Below are positions 53,368 to 61,734 of a stretch of 64,000 nucleotides of DNA, one piece after another (position 1 is the first letter of the stretch; each line of letters opens with the position of its first letter). This DNA is from Pseudomonadota bacterium (GTDB lineage: Bacteria > Desulfobacterota > Binatia > Binatales > Binataceae), in NCBI GenBank assembly GCA_021323945.1, contig JAJPKA010000020.1, positions 248,001 through 312,000 of the forward strand, written 5' to 3'. The position numbers and the translations under genes were made by a program. The notes below the pieces were generated by a model that had not been told where the DNA came from, made no database searches, and worked only from the letters and a program-made list of their open reading frames with translations.

Positions 53368-53930
53368 TAATCGCCACCCCCCTGTTGCTGATTGGGTGTG
53401 GACACCGGACCTTTCTGACTTCCGTTGCCGCCCGGAAGCATGATCTGAGGAAGGGGATTATGCATAAGTTCAGTCAGCTCAAAGCGGCGATGGAAGCCGG
53501 GACCGTAGAACACGGTAATGCGCACCCTCCGTACGTCGGGGAACGCCTGTAAAGACTCAACCACGCGCTCCCAACGAAAGTTGGAGTATTGACCCTGATA
53601 CATTCCCTGAAAATCGCCGCTGAGGCGGCCAAGCTCAGGAAAGCGCGCCTGCTCCGCATTTGTCATCAGCCCTTGGGCTAGCATGGTCGCCTGGGTCAGC
53701 TCACGCGCCCGAGCCACGGATTCCATGCTGGTATGGTGGAGAGACAGAAGCGCCAACATGGCAAAGCCGAGGCAGGCGATAGCAATCATAACTTCAAGCA
53801 GCGTAAAGCCTGCGATGGAACGCGAAGTGGCTCTGCGTGAACGGTTCGCAGCGAGTCCGGCTTCCAAGCGCGATCGGCGCCGGTTAGGTCGACGCTTCAG
53901 ACCTGTCACAGAGTGGGTTGCAAAATTCAT
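53367..53930 (-). CDS. gspI: Type II secretion system minor pseudopilin I
   Basis: A 187-residue pseudopilin. The prepilin site is G|FTLLEVMIAIACLGFAMLAL near residue 42, after a long Arg-rich leader (RRPNRRRSRLEAG). The body is followed by a Gln/Gly-rich tail. It overlaps gspH by four bases (ATGA). An internal start nearer the cleavage site is possible, since most GspI leaders are much shorter. Confidence 0.83.
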   Translation of the reverse strand: MNFATHSVTGLKRRPNRRRSRLEAGLAANRSRRATSRSIAGFTLLEVMIAIACLGFAMLALLSLHHTSMESVARARELTQATMLAQGLMTNAEQARFPELGRLSGDFQGMYQGQYSNFRWERVVESLQAFPDVRRVRITVFYGPGFHRRFELTELMHNPLPQIMLPGGNGSQKGPVSTPNQQQGGGD

Positions 53931-54589
53931 GGTTGCACCAGCCTCTGAACGAGCGTCGGATCAACGTCACCGCGAAGTATAGCTGCGACTCCGTCGAACG
54001 GCTTGATGGCGACGGTCATTACGTCGCCATTGCGATCAATCAGGTGGACCACTGCGGCATCTGCAGCACCGTCGGGGTAGAATTGGCATCCGGCGATTCC
54101 ACGTCGAAACAATCCGGCTCCCTCCACCCATGCGTCACGGAGACGAACATCGGCGGGCAATCTCACAACTCCACCAGCCAGGCCGCGCTCCGGCGCAAAC
54201 GCGGGCCTGCTGGAGAACGGATCGAGGCGCGTGACGAAATAGGCGTTATGGTTTAGGTCCAGGTTCAAACGGAGTAACACCTTGTGCGCTTCGGCCTCTT
54301 CGAAAAGGTAATGACTCCAGGTTGCCAATCGATGGCTTTCGCTGCGAAGCCGAGTAGCCTGCATCGCACCAAAGTGAGGCATGGCAATCGCCATGATGAG
54401 TCCAATGAGTAAGAGCACCACTGCCAATTCCAGCAAAGTAAAGCCGGCGGGCGTCGCACGCTCCGGAGGAATCAGTTGAAAGCGATGCGAAGTCGGCGCA
54501 AGTGGCACAGCTGTCGACTGCATGCCAGGCGGAAACGCCTCGGTTCGTTCATTGCTTCTGGCTGGCGCTATCGAGAAACCAGGGATCAT
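53927..54589 (-). CDS. gspH: Type II secretion system minor pseudopilin H
   Basis: A 220-residue pseudopilin with the GspH/FimT type prepilin site G|FTLLELAVVLLLIGLIMAIA. From ATG 54589, which has GAGGGG upstream and lies just after the ABC transporter stop, the leader is 49 residues, unusually long; ATG at MQSTAVPLA would give 27. The beta-rich body contains LPADVRLRDAWVEG, typical of GspH. It is the first pseudopilin gene of the operon; gspG is missing. Confidence 0.82.
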   Translation of the reverse strand: MIPGFSIAPARSNERTEAFPPGMQSTAVPLAPTSHRFQLIPPERATPAGFTLLELAVVLLLIGLIMAIAMPHFGAMQATRLRSESHRLATWSHYLFEEAEAHKVLLRLNLDLNHNAYFVTRLDPFSSRPAFAPERGLAGGVVRLPADVRLRDAWVEGAGLFRRGIAGCQFYPDGAADAAVVHLIDRNGDVMTVAIKPFDGVAAILRGDVDPTLVQRLVQP

Positions 54590-54597
54590 AACACCCC

Positions 54598-56379
54598 TCA
54601 GGCTTGTAGCTGGCTTTTGCTCCACGCCTGCAGATTGTACAAGTGATTGAAGAAGCCCTGATGTGCGATTAGTTCTTTGAATAGGCCGCGTTCGATGATT
54701 TTGCCATCCCGGAGCACCAGAATTTGGTCGGCATTCTGAATTGTTGAAAGCCGATGCGCGATCACAATGGTAGTTCGTCCGCGCATGACCTCCTGAACCG
54801 CGGCCATTACCAATGACTCGGTTTCCGCATCAAGTGCACTGGTGGGCTCATCCATGATGAGGATGGGCGCGTCTTTCAGCAAGGCCCGCGCGATCGTCAG
54901 CCGCTGTGCCTCGCCTTCCGATAGGCTATATCCGCCTTGACCCACTATTTCGTCCAGGCCACGCGGCAGTTTCCGGAGCAATGCGCTAAGCCGCGCCGCT
55001 TCGACAGCATTGTAGATCTCGCGCTCGGTTGCCGTGGGTTTGCCGAGGGCAACATTGGCTCGTATTGTTGCCCCCATTATCAAAGGCGGTTGTAAAACAG
55101 CCGCAATTGAAGCTCTTAGCGAACGGAGCGTGGCGATGCGCGTGTCGTGGCCATCAATTCGAATCGTTCCTTGCTGCGGCTCGTAGAAACGCATCAAGAG
55201 ACTGGCCATTGTCGTCTTGCCGGCACCGCTCGGACCAACTATGGCAACCTGTTGACCAGCATCGGCATGGAAAGTCACGCCCTTCAAAACGGGTTGAGCT
55301 GGGTTGTATCCGAACACGACATCTTCGAAATCGATCTCCCCGCGCACCGAAGTCAGGGCTTGAGCGTTGGGCCGATCGGTAATCTCAGGTTCGATCTCAA
55401 GCAGTTCAAGGCAGCGCCGCAAACCCGCTTTGGCATTCTCGACGAGGCCGTAAGTCTGAAAAATTTGATTTACGGGCTGGTAGAGTGAAGCCAGATATGT
55501 GGTAAAGACGATTAGGCCACCGACCGTCAGAGCTCCGCTCATAACATGCTTTGCGCCGAGAAAAATGACGATGGCGGTTCCGCCGGCGATGAGAAGGCTA
55601 ACCCCGCCTCCGTATAGGGTTTGAAATACGTAAACCTTCAAGGTCTGATCGAGACTCTCGCGACTCGATTGAACGAATTGTTCGAAAGATTCCGCTTCGC
55701 GCGTGAATGCCTGAACTACATGGATCGCCGCCAGGGCTTGATGCGCAATTGTATATAGACGACCCTCTTTAACTCTCGCGTTGGTCGAGAGACGGTCGAT
55801 CGTGCCGCTCACGGTCCAGATGAGAAGGGACAGTAACGGGATGATCGCGACCGCGACCAAGCACAAAACCAGGTCGACCCGCACCATCACGCACAACATT
55901 GCCGCCAGCATTGTTCCCGCCGACAGCATTTGAAACAGCCCGTTCATCGCAATAGTCTGCACGGACATGGTGTCATACGCGATGCGAACCATGAGATCTC
56001 CGATCTCCCGCCGTCGGTGGAAGGCAAGTGACAGCCGCTGCAAATGATCAAAGAGTTGAGCGCGCAAATCGTTCACCATCCGCTGCCCTATCGAAATCGT
56101 GACGTAGTTGCTGGCCAGGTTGATCGCGCCCACAAGAAAATACAGCAGGACCAGGACGATGCATGAGCCGACTAAGAGTTGCCTTCGTGAGAGGGGCGGG
56201 AGCCAATTAAATGCAAGAGGTTGAGCACGCAGCACGTTATCGATGACGACCTTCAGAGGCCAAGGTTTGGCGGTCTCGATGAGGCTCGAAAATATTAGCG
56301 CGGCGACGACACCAAGCAGCTGAAGGCTGTATCTGCGCATTCGGCGAAACACTTCGCCGTACAAATGGAATCGCTTCAT
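54598..56379 (-). CDS. MsbA-like ABC exporter (fused permease and ATPase)
   Basis: A 593-residue half-transporter: six membrane helices (about 15-310) then an ATPase. Walker A is VGPSGAGKTT, Q-loop SIAAVLQPP, Walker B ILIMDEPTSALD, and H-loop IVIAHRLST. The signature motif reads LSEGEAQRL instead of LSGGQ. The ATG at 56379 overlaps the stop of the upstream GH/GT2 gene (TGATG), so the transporter is coupled to that enzyme and may export its product, such as a glycolipid or oligosaccharide. It is immediately followed by gspH. Confidence 0.88.
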   Translation of the reverse strand: MKRFHLYGEVFRRMRRYSLQLLGVVAALIFSSLIETAKPWPLKVVIDNVLRAQPLAFNWLPPLSRRQLLVGSCIVLVLLYFLVGAINLASNYVTISIGQRMVNDLRAQLFDHLQRLSLAFHRRREIGDLMVRIAYDTMSVQTIAMNGLFQMLSAGTMLAAMLCVMVRVDLVLCLVAVAIIPLLSLLIWTVSGTIDRLSTNARVKEGRLYTIAHQALAAIHVVQAFTREAESFEQFVQSSRESLDQTLKVYVFQTLYGGGVSLLIAGGTAIVIFLGAKHVMSGALTVGGLIVFTTYLASLYQPVNQIFQTYGLVENAKAGLRRCLELLEIEPEITDRPNAQALTSVRGEIDFEDVVFGYNPAQPVLKGVTFHADAGQQVAIVGPSGAGKTTMASLLMRFYEPQQGTIRIDGHDTRIATLRSLRASIAAVLQPPLIMGATIRANVALGKPTATEREIYNAVEAARLSALLRKLPRGLDEIVGQGGYSLSEGEAQRLTIARALLKDAPILIMDEPTSALDAETESLVMAAVQEVMRGRTTIVIAHRLSTIQNADQILVLRDGKIIERGLFKELIAHQGFFNHLYNLQAWSKSQLQA

Positions 56380-58892
56380 CAGACGTGCGGGTCGGAGGTC
56401 CGCAGGCCAGAATATGCAGGTTCTGCGGAATCGGCCGCCAACAGTTCCATCGATGCCGCTCTGATTACTGCAGGGATCCTCCGCACGCGCGAGAACGCTG
56501 CCGTTGCCATAGCGGCGCCGATCAACGCGCAGATCGTCAACGAGCCTTTTAGCGAAAAGTTTCCCACCGCCAACAAGGCTAGCACGACGACAAGGGTCGC
56601 GCTGATCCGCCAGCCCGCGAGGCCTATCCGCCAAGCCAAGAAAAGGCTTCGGAGGTTATTTAAAAATAATACTGCAACACGGACGAAGGGTGCCACGATG
56701 ATCTGCAAGTCGAAGGAGTCATATCTAGTGCCCTTGGCCGCGGCTACTCCCCGGCGAACCAGCGCCAGGTGCAGGTGTTCAATTAGGAGTTGGAGCTGGC
56801 GTTGATCGAGCGGCTGGTTCTGCGCGGCGCGGGACCGCAGTGGCTCTAGAGAGATTGTGCCCCGCAAGGCCATCTCGACCGGCCCTATTTGACCTGAGCT
56901 ATCGGGTCTAAAACTCCACTTCACCAACTCACGTTGACAACTTCTCAGGAGCGAACCTAGCAGCCATAGCCCAGTCAGGAGCATACCACCGATTAAGCCG
57001 CCAACGTTCTTGCCTGAGCTTATCGCTCCCGCAATCGAGCATCCCAATGTAAGGCACAATCCCAGTCCGCCGAGGATACCCCAAGCTTTATCGTAAATGC
57101 CGCCCGCGAGCAGCAGGATCGCGGCGGCGACCCAGGGAAAGGTCAACGGCAAGAGGGCAGCGGATGGCAATGACGTGACCGGGTAGAGGCTTTGAAACAA
57201 GCCCCGGCCAAACTCTCCGTAATAGATTCGAGAGCCTCCGCGAAACCAGTCTTTGAACCAATGCGCGTCCTGGTAAACCCGATCACGGCGCCAAGGATAT
57301 TTGCGGAACAGAAGAGCTTCGGCGTACCCATAACCCATCTGTTGTTTCAAGTAAGCCCCAATTGACGAGCGAGGCTTATGAAACACGATTGCTCCTGGCG
57401 CATAAGCTATCGTTTTGTTCAGGTCGCGCAGACGCCAAGAGAGATCCACGTCATCCCCTGCCTGCGCAAAGGTGCAATCGAATGTGGGACAGGGACCAAT
57501 TGCTGCCTTGTCCACCGCCATATTGCAGCCGCATAGCTGAGCAAGATCCTGATCACCTGACCTGACCTCATGGGCTTGGCCTGGTGCCACGTTCAAAACA
57601 GAAGCTAGCAACGTGACGGGCTCTGGTGGGAAGTTCTGCCCACCTGCGGCCGCAGCGCCGCGGCGGGTGACAGTTTCGACGAGGTGATACAACCAATCGG
57701 GATCGGCCTCGGCGTCAGCATCAATAAATGCGACCAAGCGGCCTGTGGCCTGCGCCAGTCCAGCATTGCGCGCCGCGGCGAGACCGCGATGCGGCAGTCG
57801 GAGAGTCAGCACTCTGGCAGACTCAGCGATTGTCGCAGTCGAGTCCTGCGATCCATCGTCTACCACAATGATTTCGTAATCCGGGTAATTGAGCCGCTTG
57901 AGAGATTCAATACAGGATGCGATGGTAGGCGCCGCATTGTAGGCTGCGACAACGACGGACGCTTTTGGCGGACAAAGTAGAGGTGGCGGCAGCGGGCCGC
58001 GGAAGAGTCGTGAGACGACCCCAAAGGAGGGCTTAGGAGAGCGTTCGTCGGTAGTTAGCCCAAAAGCCCAATCCCTAATTTGAGTACCTCCGCGAAACCA
58101 TTCATCGGTAAATGCAAAGATCACCGCTCCGGAAAGTCCTAGCTCAAAAGCAGCTTTCAACTGCCAGCCAAGCATCTCCGCCTGCTTCTGCTCACCCTCG
58201 CGGATGGTGTCGATGCCGGTTTCGCTCAATAGGAGTGGTCGTTGACCTGTGATGGCCATTAGATGGGTGAGATAGCGTCGGAAATCAGTCTCACGATGGA
58301 TGTAAACGTTGAAGCTAATCAGATCGAGGAAGCTGAGATCTAAGTATTCGGCTGAAGGATAGTTCGAATAGGTGAAGAGTCCCTCCGGATCGCACTGCTT
58401 GCCGATATCGTACAGCTCCGCCAGAAAACCGCTGACCGCTCGTGCGCCGTGCCAGCGAACAATATCGGATCGGATCTCATTGCCGATGCTATAGGCGAAA
58501 ATTGTTTCCTTGAACTGTCGCAGTTCGCGCATTTCCCGCCGGATCGTATTGCGGATCTCGCGCGCCATCTCTGCGGAGTCGAGAAAAGTCAGGTGGTGAG
58601 GCCACGAGATCCCTGGCATCAGCATCAGTCCGTGCTGTGCCGCGAGCTCGAAAATCCAGCGAGGTGGTTTAACATAGGTCCTCACCAAGTTGGCGCCCAG
58701 TTCCCTCATCAAGGCAAAGTCACCAGCAGCTCGGTGAGGTTCGGGATAGGCTTCGCCTTGGGAGTTGGGTGGGAAGGGTCCATAGGAGACGCCCCGCGCA
58801 AAGAACTTGCTCCCATCCAGGTAAATATACTTACCTCTCACCCACAGGCGGCCCATTCTGATGAGCAAAGCGCAAATGCGCAGTTGAGGCAA
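56379..58892 (-). CDS. Glycoside-hydrolase (clan A TIM barrel) fused to a GT2 glycosyltransferase
   Basis: An 837-residue two-enzyme protein. Residues about 15-300 resemble the GH2/GH5-type catalytic barrel: YLDGSKFFARGVSYGPFPPN, FALMRELGANLVRTY, the acid/base Glu in YSIGNEI (E139), NVYIHRE, and the nucleophile Glu in LLSETGID (E224). Residues about 305-560 are a GT2 domain: VVVAAYNAAPTIAS, EIIVVDDGSQDST, AFIDADAEADPDW, with GDDVDLSWRLRD as the acceptor-binding motif. The last 280 residues hold several membrane helices. The ATG at 58856 (MGRLWVRG) is an alternative start. It probably makes a surface glycan or glycolipid exported by the coupled ABC transporter. Confidence 0.85.
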   Translation of the reverse strand: MPQLRICALLIRMGRLWVRGKYIYLDGSKFFARGVSYGPFPPNSQGEAYPEPHRAAGDFALMRELGANLVRTYVKPPRWIFELAAQHGLMLMPGISWPHHLTFLDSAEMAREIRNTIRREMRELRQFKETIFAYSIGNEIRSDIVRWHGARAVSGFLAELYDIGKQCDPEGLFTYSNYPSAEYLDLSFLDLISFNVYIHRETDFRRYLTHLMAITGQRPLLLSETGIDTIREGEQKQAEMLGWQLKAAFELGLSGAVIFAFTDEWFRGGTQIRDWAFGLTTDERSPKPSFGVVSRLFRGPLPPPLLCPPKASVVVAAYNAAPTIASCIESLKRLNYPDYEIIVVDDGSQDSTATIAESARVLTLRLPHRGLAAARNAGLAQATGRLVAFIDADAEADPDWLYHLVETVTRRGAAAAGGQNFPPEPVTLLASVLNVAPGQAHEVRSGDQDLAQLCGCNMAVDKAAIGPCPTFDCTFAQAGDDVDLSWRLRDLNKTIAYAPGAIVFHKPRSSIGAYLKQQMGYGYAEALLFRKYPWRRDRVYQDAHWFKDWFRGGSRIYYGEFGRGLFQSLYPVTSLPSAALLPLTFPWVAAAILLLAGGIYDKAWGILGGLGLCLTLGCSIAGAISSGKNVGGLIGGMLLTGLWLLGSLLRSCQRELVKWSFRPDSSGQIGPVEMALRGTISLEPLRSRAAQNQPLDQRQLQLLIEHLHLALVRRGVAAAKGTRYDSFDLQIIVAPFVRVAVLFLNNLRSLFLAWRIGLAGWRISATLVVVLALLAVGNFSLKGSLTICALIGAAMATAAFSRVRRIPAVIRAASMELLAADSAEPAYSGLRTSDPHV

Positions 58893-58962
58893 CGGCGCGT
58901 CGGTCGAGCTCAGCCGTTAGATTCAGCGAGCGTTCGGCAGTCTGAGCTTCGATAAATTCTGG

Positions 58963-58983
58963 CCTTAAGTTTCCTGCTTAAGG
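58963..58983 (-). terminator. Inverted repeat overlapping the DnaJ-like stop codon
   Basis: CCTTAAG (58963-58969) and CTTAAGG (58977-58983) are perfect 7-bp arms around a 7-base loop. It straddles the stop of the minus-strand DnaJ-like gene. The stem is AT-rich and no clear T-run follows on the minus strand, so a terminator function is only possible. Confidence 0.3.
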
Positions 58984-59628
58984 AACCGTAATCCTCACGT
59001 CGAGCACGAGATCCTCGATACCCATCCCGCTCAGGCGAAACTCGTAACGGTCGCCGTTCCGTGCGCCTGCTGGGATCTGGATGGTCGTACTGCTGACTGT
59101 TTCAACCATACCTCTGCCGCGACAGCTTGGGCATAAATACCATCTCCAGATCTCTCCAGCGCCGTTGCACTCGGAGCATTCAACGTAACAAGGTAGGCGG
59201 ATGGGTAGTCGGCAGCCGAAACGCGCCTCGTGGGGCTCAAGGATTGCCTCGATTCCTAATCGCCGGTGGAATCCACGGCTCCTCGATCCGTAACCGGGGA
59301 AATTCTGCGAGAAAGGATAAAGTCGTTCGGCGGTAGGTGGCGGCGCTGTCCGGTGACGGACAACGATGTTTATCGGTTGGCTCGTGTAAAGAGGTTCGGG
59401 CGAAGTCGCTCGATATTGACTCGCGGTAGAAAGGTCATAAGCACGGCGCTGCTCAGGGTCGCTGAGAACCTCGTACGCTTCATGGATTTCGCGAAACCGC
59501 TCGGGATCCGGGTTTGGGCCCACGTCTGGGTGATGAGCAAAGGCAAGGCGACGATAAGCCTGTTTGATTTCAGTAGGTCCCGCACTCTCTGAGATACCCA
59601 AAATGGCGTAAAGATTACGTTTGGCCAT
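58978..59628 (-). CDS. Short DnaJ-like co-chaperone with one zinc centre
   Basis: A 216-residue protein. The N-terminal J domain (MAKRNLYAILGISESAG, HPD at residues 33-35, EVLSDPEQRRAYD) would stimulate a DnaK ATPase. A linker without the usual Gly/Phe region leads to two CxxCxGxG repeats (CSECNGAG and CPSCRGRG) instead of the four of DnaJ, then a shortened C-terminal domain I (IPAGARNGDRYEFRLSGMG). Domain II and the dimerisation end are absent. ATG at 59628 is preferred over GTG at 59634. It is probably a specialised J protein; its client is unknown. Confidence 0.85.
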   Translation of the reverse strand: MAKRNLYAILGISESAGPTEIKQAYRRLAFAHHPDVGPNPDPERFREIHEAYEVLSDPEQRRAYDLSTASQYRATSPEPLYTSQPINIVVRHRTAPPPTAERLYPFSQNFPGYGSRSRGFHRRLGIEAILEPHEARFGCRLPIRLPCYVECSECNGAGEIWRWYLCPSCRGRGMVETVSSTTIQIPAGARNGDRYEFRLSGMGIEDLVLDVRITVP

Positions 59629-59795
59629 CACCACACGCCCTCTGCCCCGCTGTGACAGGGATGATGCACGTCAAATGGCGCAGACTTGAGCAGTCGAAAG
59701 ATCGACCGCCCAGGCGCGGCTCCGTAGCTTTAGCTAATCATGATTTTGGCTATTTCCACTACCGGGGTTTACCCTCGCCTCTGCGACCAAGAGGT

Positions 59796-60746
59796 TCAGG
59801 CAGTGAGGCTAGGGATAGGCAGTTTTGGCTGCACTTGCTGCATCGTGATCTGTTCTGCCGCGACCAACGTATTGCGCAAAAGCATCGCAACGGTCATCGG
59901 TCCGACACCACCAGGAACTGGGGTAATAAATGCCGCTCGCTCGCGCGCAGTCGCAAAATCGACATCCCCATGGATGCCTGTCGAATCGCGGCTAATACCG
60001 ACGTCAATAACGATTGCCCCCGGCTGAATCCATTCTCCTCGGATCAAACCGGGACGGCCCACGGCTGACACTAAAATTTCAGCAGTTGACACCTCTTTGG
60101 GTAAATCACGCGTAAATTCGTGGCATAGCACCACGGTCGCATTACGTTCCAACAGCATCAAAGCGAGCGGTTTCCCAACCAAGGCACTTGCGCCGACAAT
60201 CACCGCGCGCTTGCCATCGGGGTCGATACCAGTCCGATTTATTAACTCAATCACCCCTAGAGGCGTACATGGCCGCAAGCCCCGCTCTCCGGCGACCAGA
60301 CGCGCCTGATTGAGGGGACTGAGGCCGTCAACATCCTTCTCTGGCGCAAGCTCAGCCAGGCCAGCGCTCTCCAGTGCCCGTTCAGGTAGGGGCAATTGCA
60401 GCAGAATGCCATGACATCGAGGGTCACGATTCAGCCGATAAACAAGATGTACCAACTCGTCCTCACTGAGGTCGGACGAGAACGAATGAACTCGGCAATC
60501 AATGCCCACCTCCTTGCACGCGCGCTGTTTGGTGGCGACGTAGGTTTTGGAAGCCGGATCTTCCCCTACCATCACCACGTCAAGACCGGGTCTTACCCGA
60601 CGCTCGCGCAGCAACTGCTGAACTCGCTGGCGCACCGCCCCCCTGATCTCGCTGGCTATGGCCTTGCCGTCGAGAATTCGCGCGAGCTGAGTACTATGGC
60701 TGGACGGTTCGGGCGGATTAATCGAACACAACGGTCTTGTTGGCAT
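59796..60746 (-). CDS. folD: Methylenetetrahydrofolate dehydrogenase / methenyl-THF cyclohydrolase
   Basis: A 316-residue bifunctional enzyme that interconverts methylene-, methenyl- and 10-formyl-THF. Visible are YVATKQRACKEVGI with the catalytic Lys, GILLQLPLP, EKDVDGLSPLNQARL, the NADP site VIVGASALVGKPLALML, and TPVPGGVGPMTVAMLL near the end. ATG at 60746 overlaps the purU end by 29 bases; TTG at 60734 is another option. The first 20 residues are extra compared with most FolD proteins. Confidence 0.93.
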   Translation of the reverse strand: MPTRPLCSINPPEPSSHSTQLARILDGKAIASEIRGAVRQRVQQLLRERRVRPGLDVVMVGEDPASKTYVATKQRACKEVGIDCRVHSFSSDLSEDELVHLVYRLNRDPRCHGILLQLPLPERALESAGLAELAPEKDVDGLSPLNQARLVAGERGLRPCTPLGVIELINRTGIDPDGKRAVIVGASALVGKPLALMLLERNATVVLCHEFTRDLPKEVSTAEILVSAVGRPGLIRGEWIQPGAIVIDVGISRDSTGIHGDVDFATARERAAFITPVPGGVGPMTVAMLLRNTLVAAEQITMQQVQPKLPIPSLTA

Positions 60747-61584
60747 AAAGCAGCACTCGTCTTTCCAGATGAAGTCGGACACTACGGGCGAGAACGACCC
60801 GCTCGAGGTCACGACCTTTTCTGATTAGATCGCTCAGGCTGTCGCGATGTGTTACCCGCACTACGTCCTGATCGATTATTGGACCGGCTCCGGGGATAGT
60901 AGTCACATAGTGACTGGTCGCGCCAATGAGTTTAACCCCGCGCTCATACGCTCGCGCATAAGGACTACTGCCAATGAAGGCAGGGAGGAAAGAGTGATGA
61001 ATGTTTATGATGCGGTTCGGAAACGAGCTGACAAACTCATCCGAGAGAATCTGCATATAGCGGGCAAGAATCAGCAGATCAACCCGTAGCGAGCGCAGCA
61101 GCGCCAATTGCTCGGCTTCTTGACGTCGCTTGTTTTGGGGCCTGATGGGGAAATGGTAGTAGGCGATGCCATGTCGCTGGACAGCGCTTCTCAACTCCGG
61201 ATGATTGCTAATCACCGCAACGACGTTGCCGCGTAACTCTCCCAGCTCCCATCGATGGAGCAGGTCAACGAGACAGTGGTCGAGACGGGAGACGAAAATG
61301 GCAACCGCGGGCTGCTCGTCAGAAAATCGCAGTTCCCACTGCATCGCAAAACGCTCGGCAATGGGTTGAAACCTGCTGCCGATTTCCGCTTGAGCAATCG
61401 AAAAATCCGTGAGGTCCCATTCAACCCGCGAGAAGAACTGTTGAGTTTCAAAGTCAATGTGATGATCGGCGTGCAGGATGTTGCCGCCATGACGCGAAAT
61501 GAAATCAGCAATGTCGCGAACCAGGCACTTACGGTCTGGACACTTTATGAGTAAAGTGGCGGTTTTCCCTTTTACCTCTCCCAT
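60718..61584 (-). CDS. purU: Formyltetrahydrofolate deformylase-like protein with altered catalytic residue
   Basis: A 288-residue PurU: N-terminal ACT domain (TATLLIKCPDRKCLVRDIAD) and a C-terminal formyl-transferase-like domain (LILARYMQILSDEFV, NRIINIHHSFLPAFIG, GATSHYVTTIPGAGPIIDQD). The enzyme hydrolyses 10-formyl-THF to formate and THF. The catalytic Asn and His (N194, H196) are kept. The Asp of the usual LDxGPII motif (D144 in PurN) is replaced by Gly (G232 in IPGAGPII), so activity may be reduced or changed. It overlaps folD, which supplies 10-formyl-THF. Confidence 0.87.
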   Translation of the reverse strand: MGEVKGKTATLLIKCPDRKCLVRDIADFISRHGGNILHADHHIDFETQQFFSRVEWDLTDFSIAQAEIGSRFQPIAERFAMQWELRFSDEQPAVAIFVSRLDHCLVDLLHRWELGELRGNVVAVISNHPELRSAVQRHGIAYYHFPIRPQNKRRQEAEQLALLRSLRVDLLILARYMQILSDEFVSSFPNRIINIHHSFLPAFIGSSPYARAYERGVKLIGATSHYVTTIPGAGPIIDQDVVRVTHRDSLSDLIRKGRDLERVVLARSVRLHLERRVLLYANKTVVFD

Positions 61585-61734
61585 GGTGAGAGTTTAAGCA
61601 TAGCGGCGAAACGCAATTACTGGTACCTGGAAATCAGTCAAGCGCGAACCCCTGTCAGTTGAAATCGGGCGGGCCTGTGCTTCCAAGAATGTTGTTGGTG
61701 GATTGACGAGCAATTAGCAGAATTAAGCTTCGCT

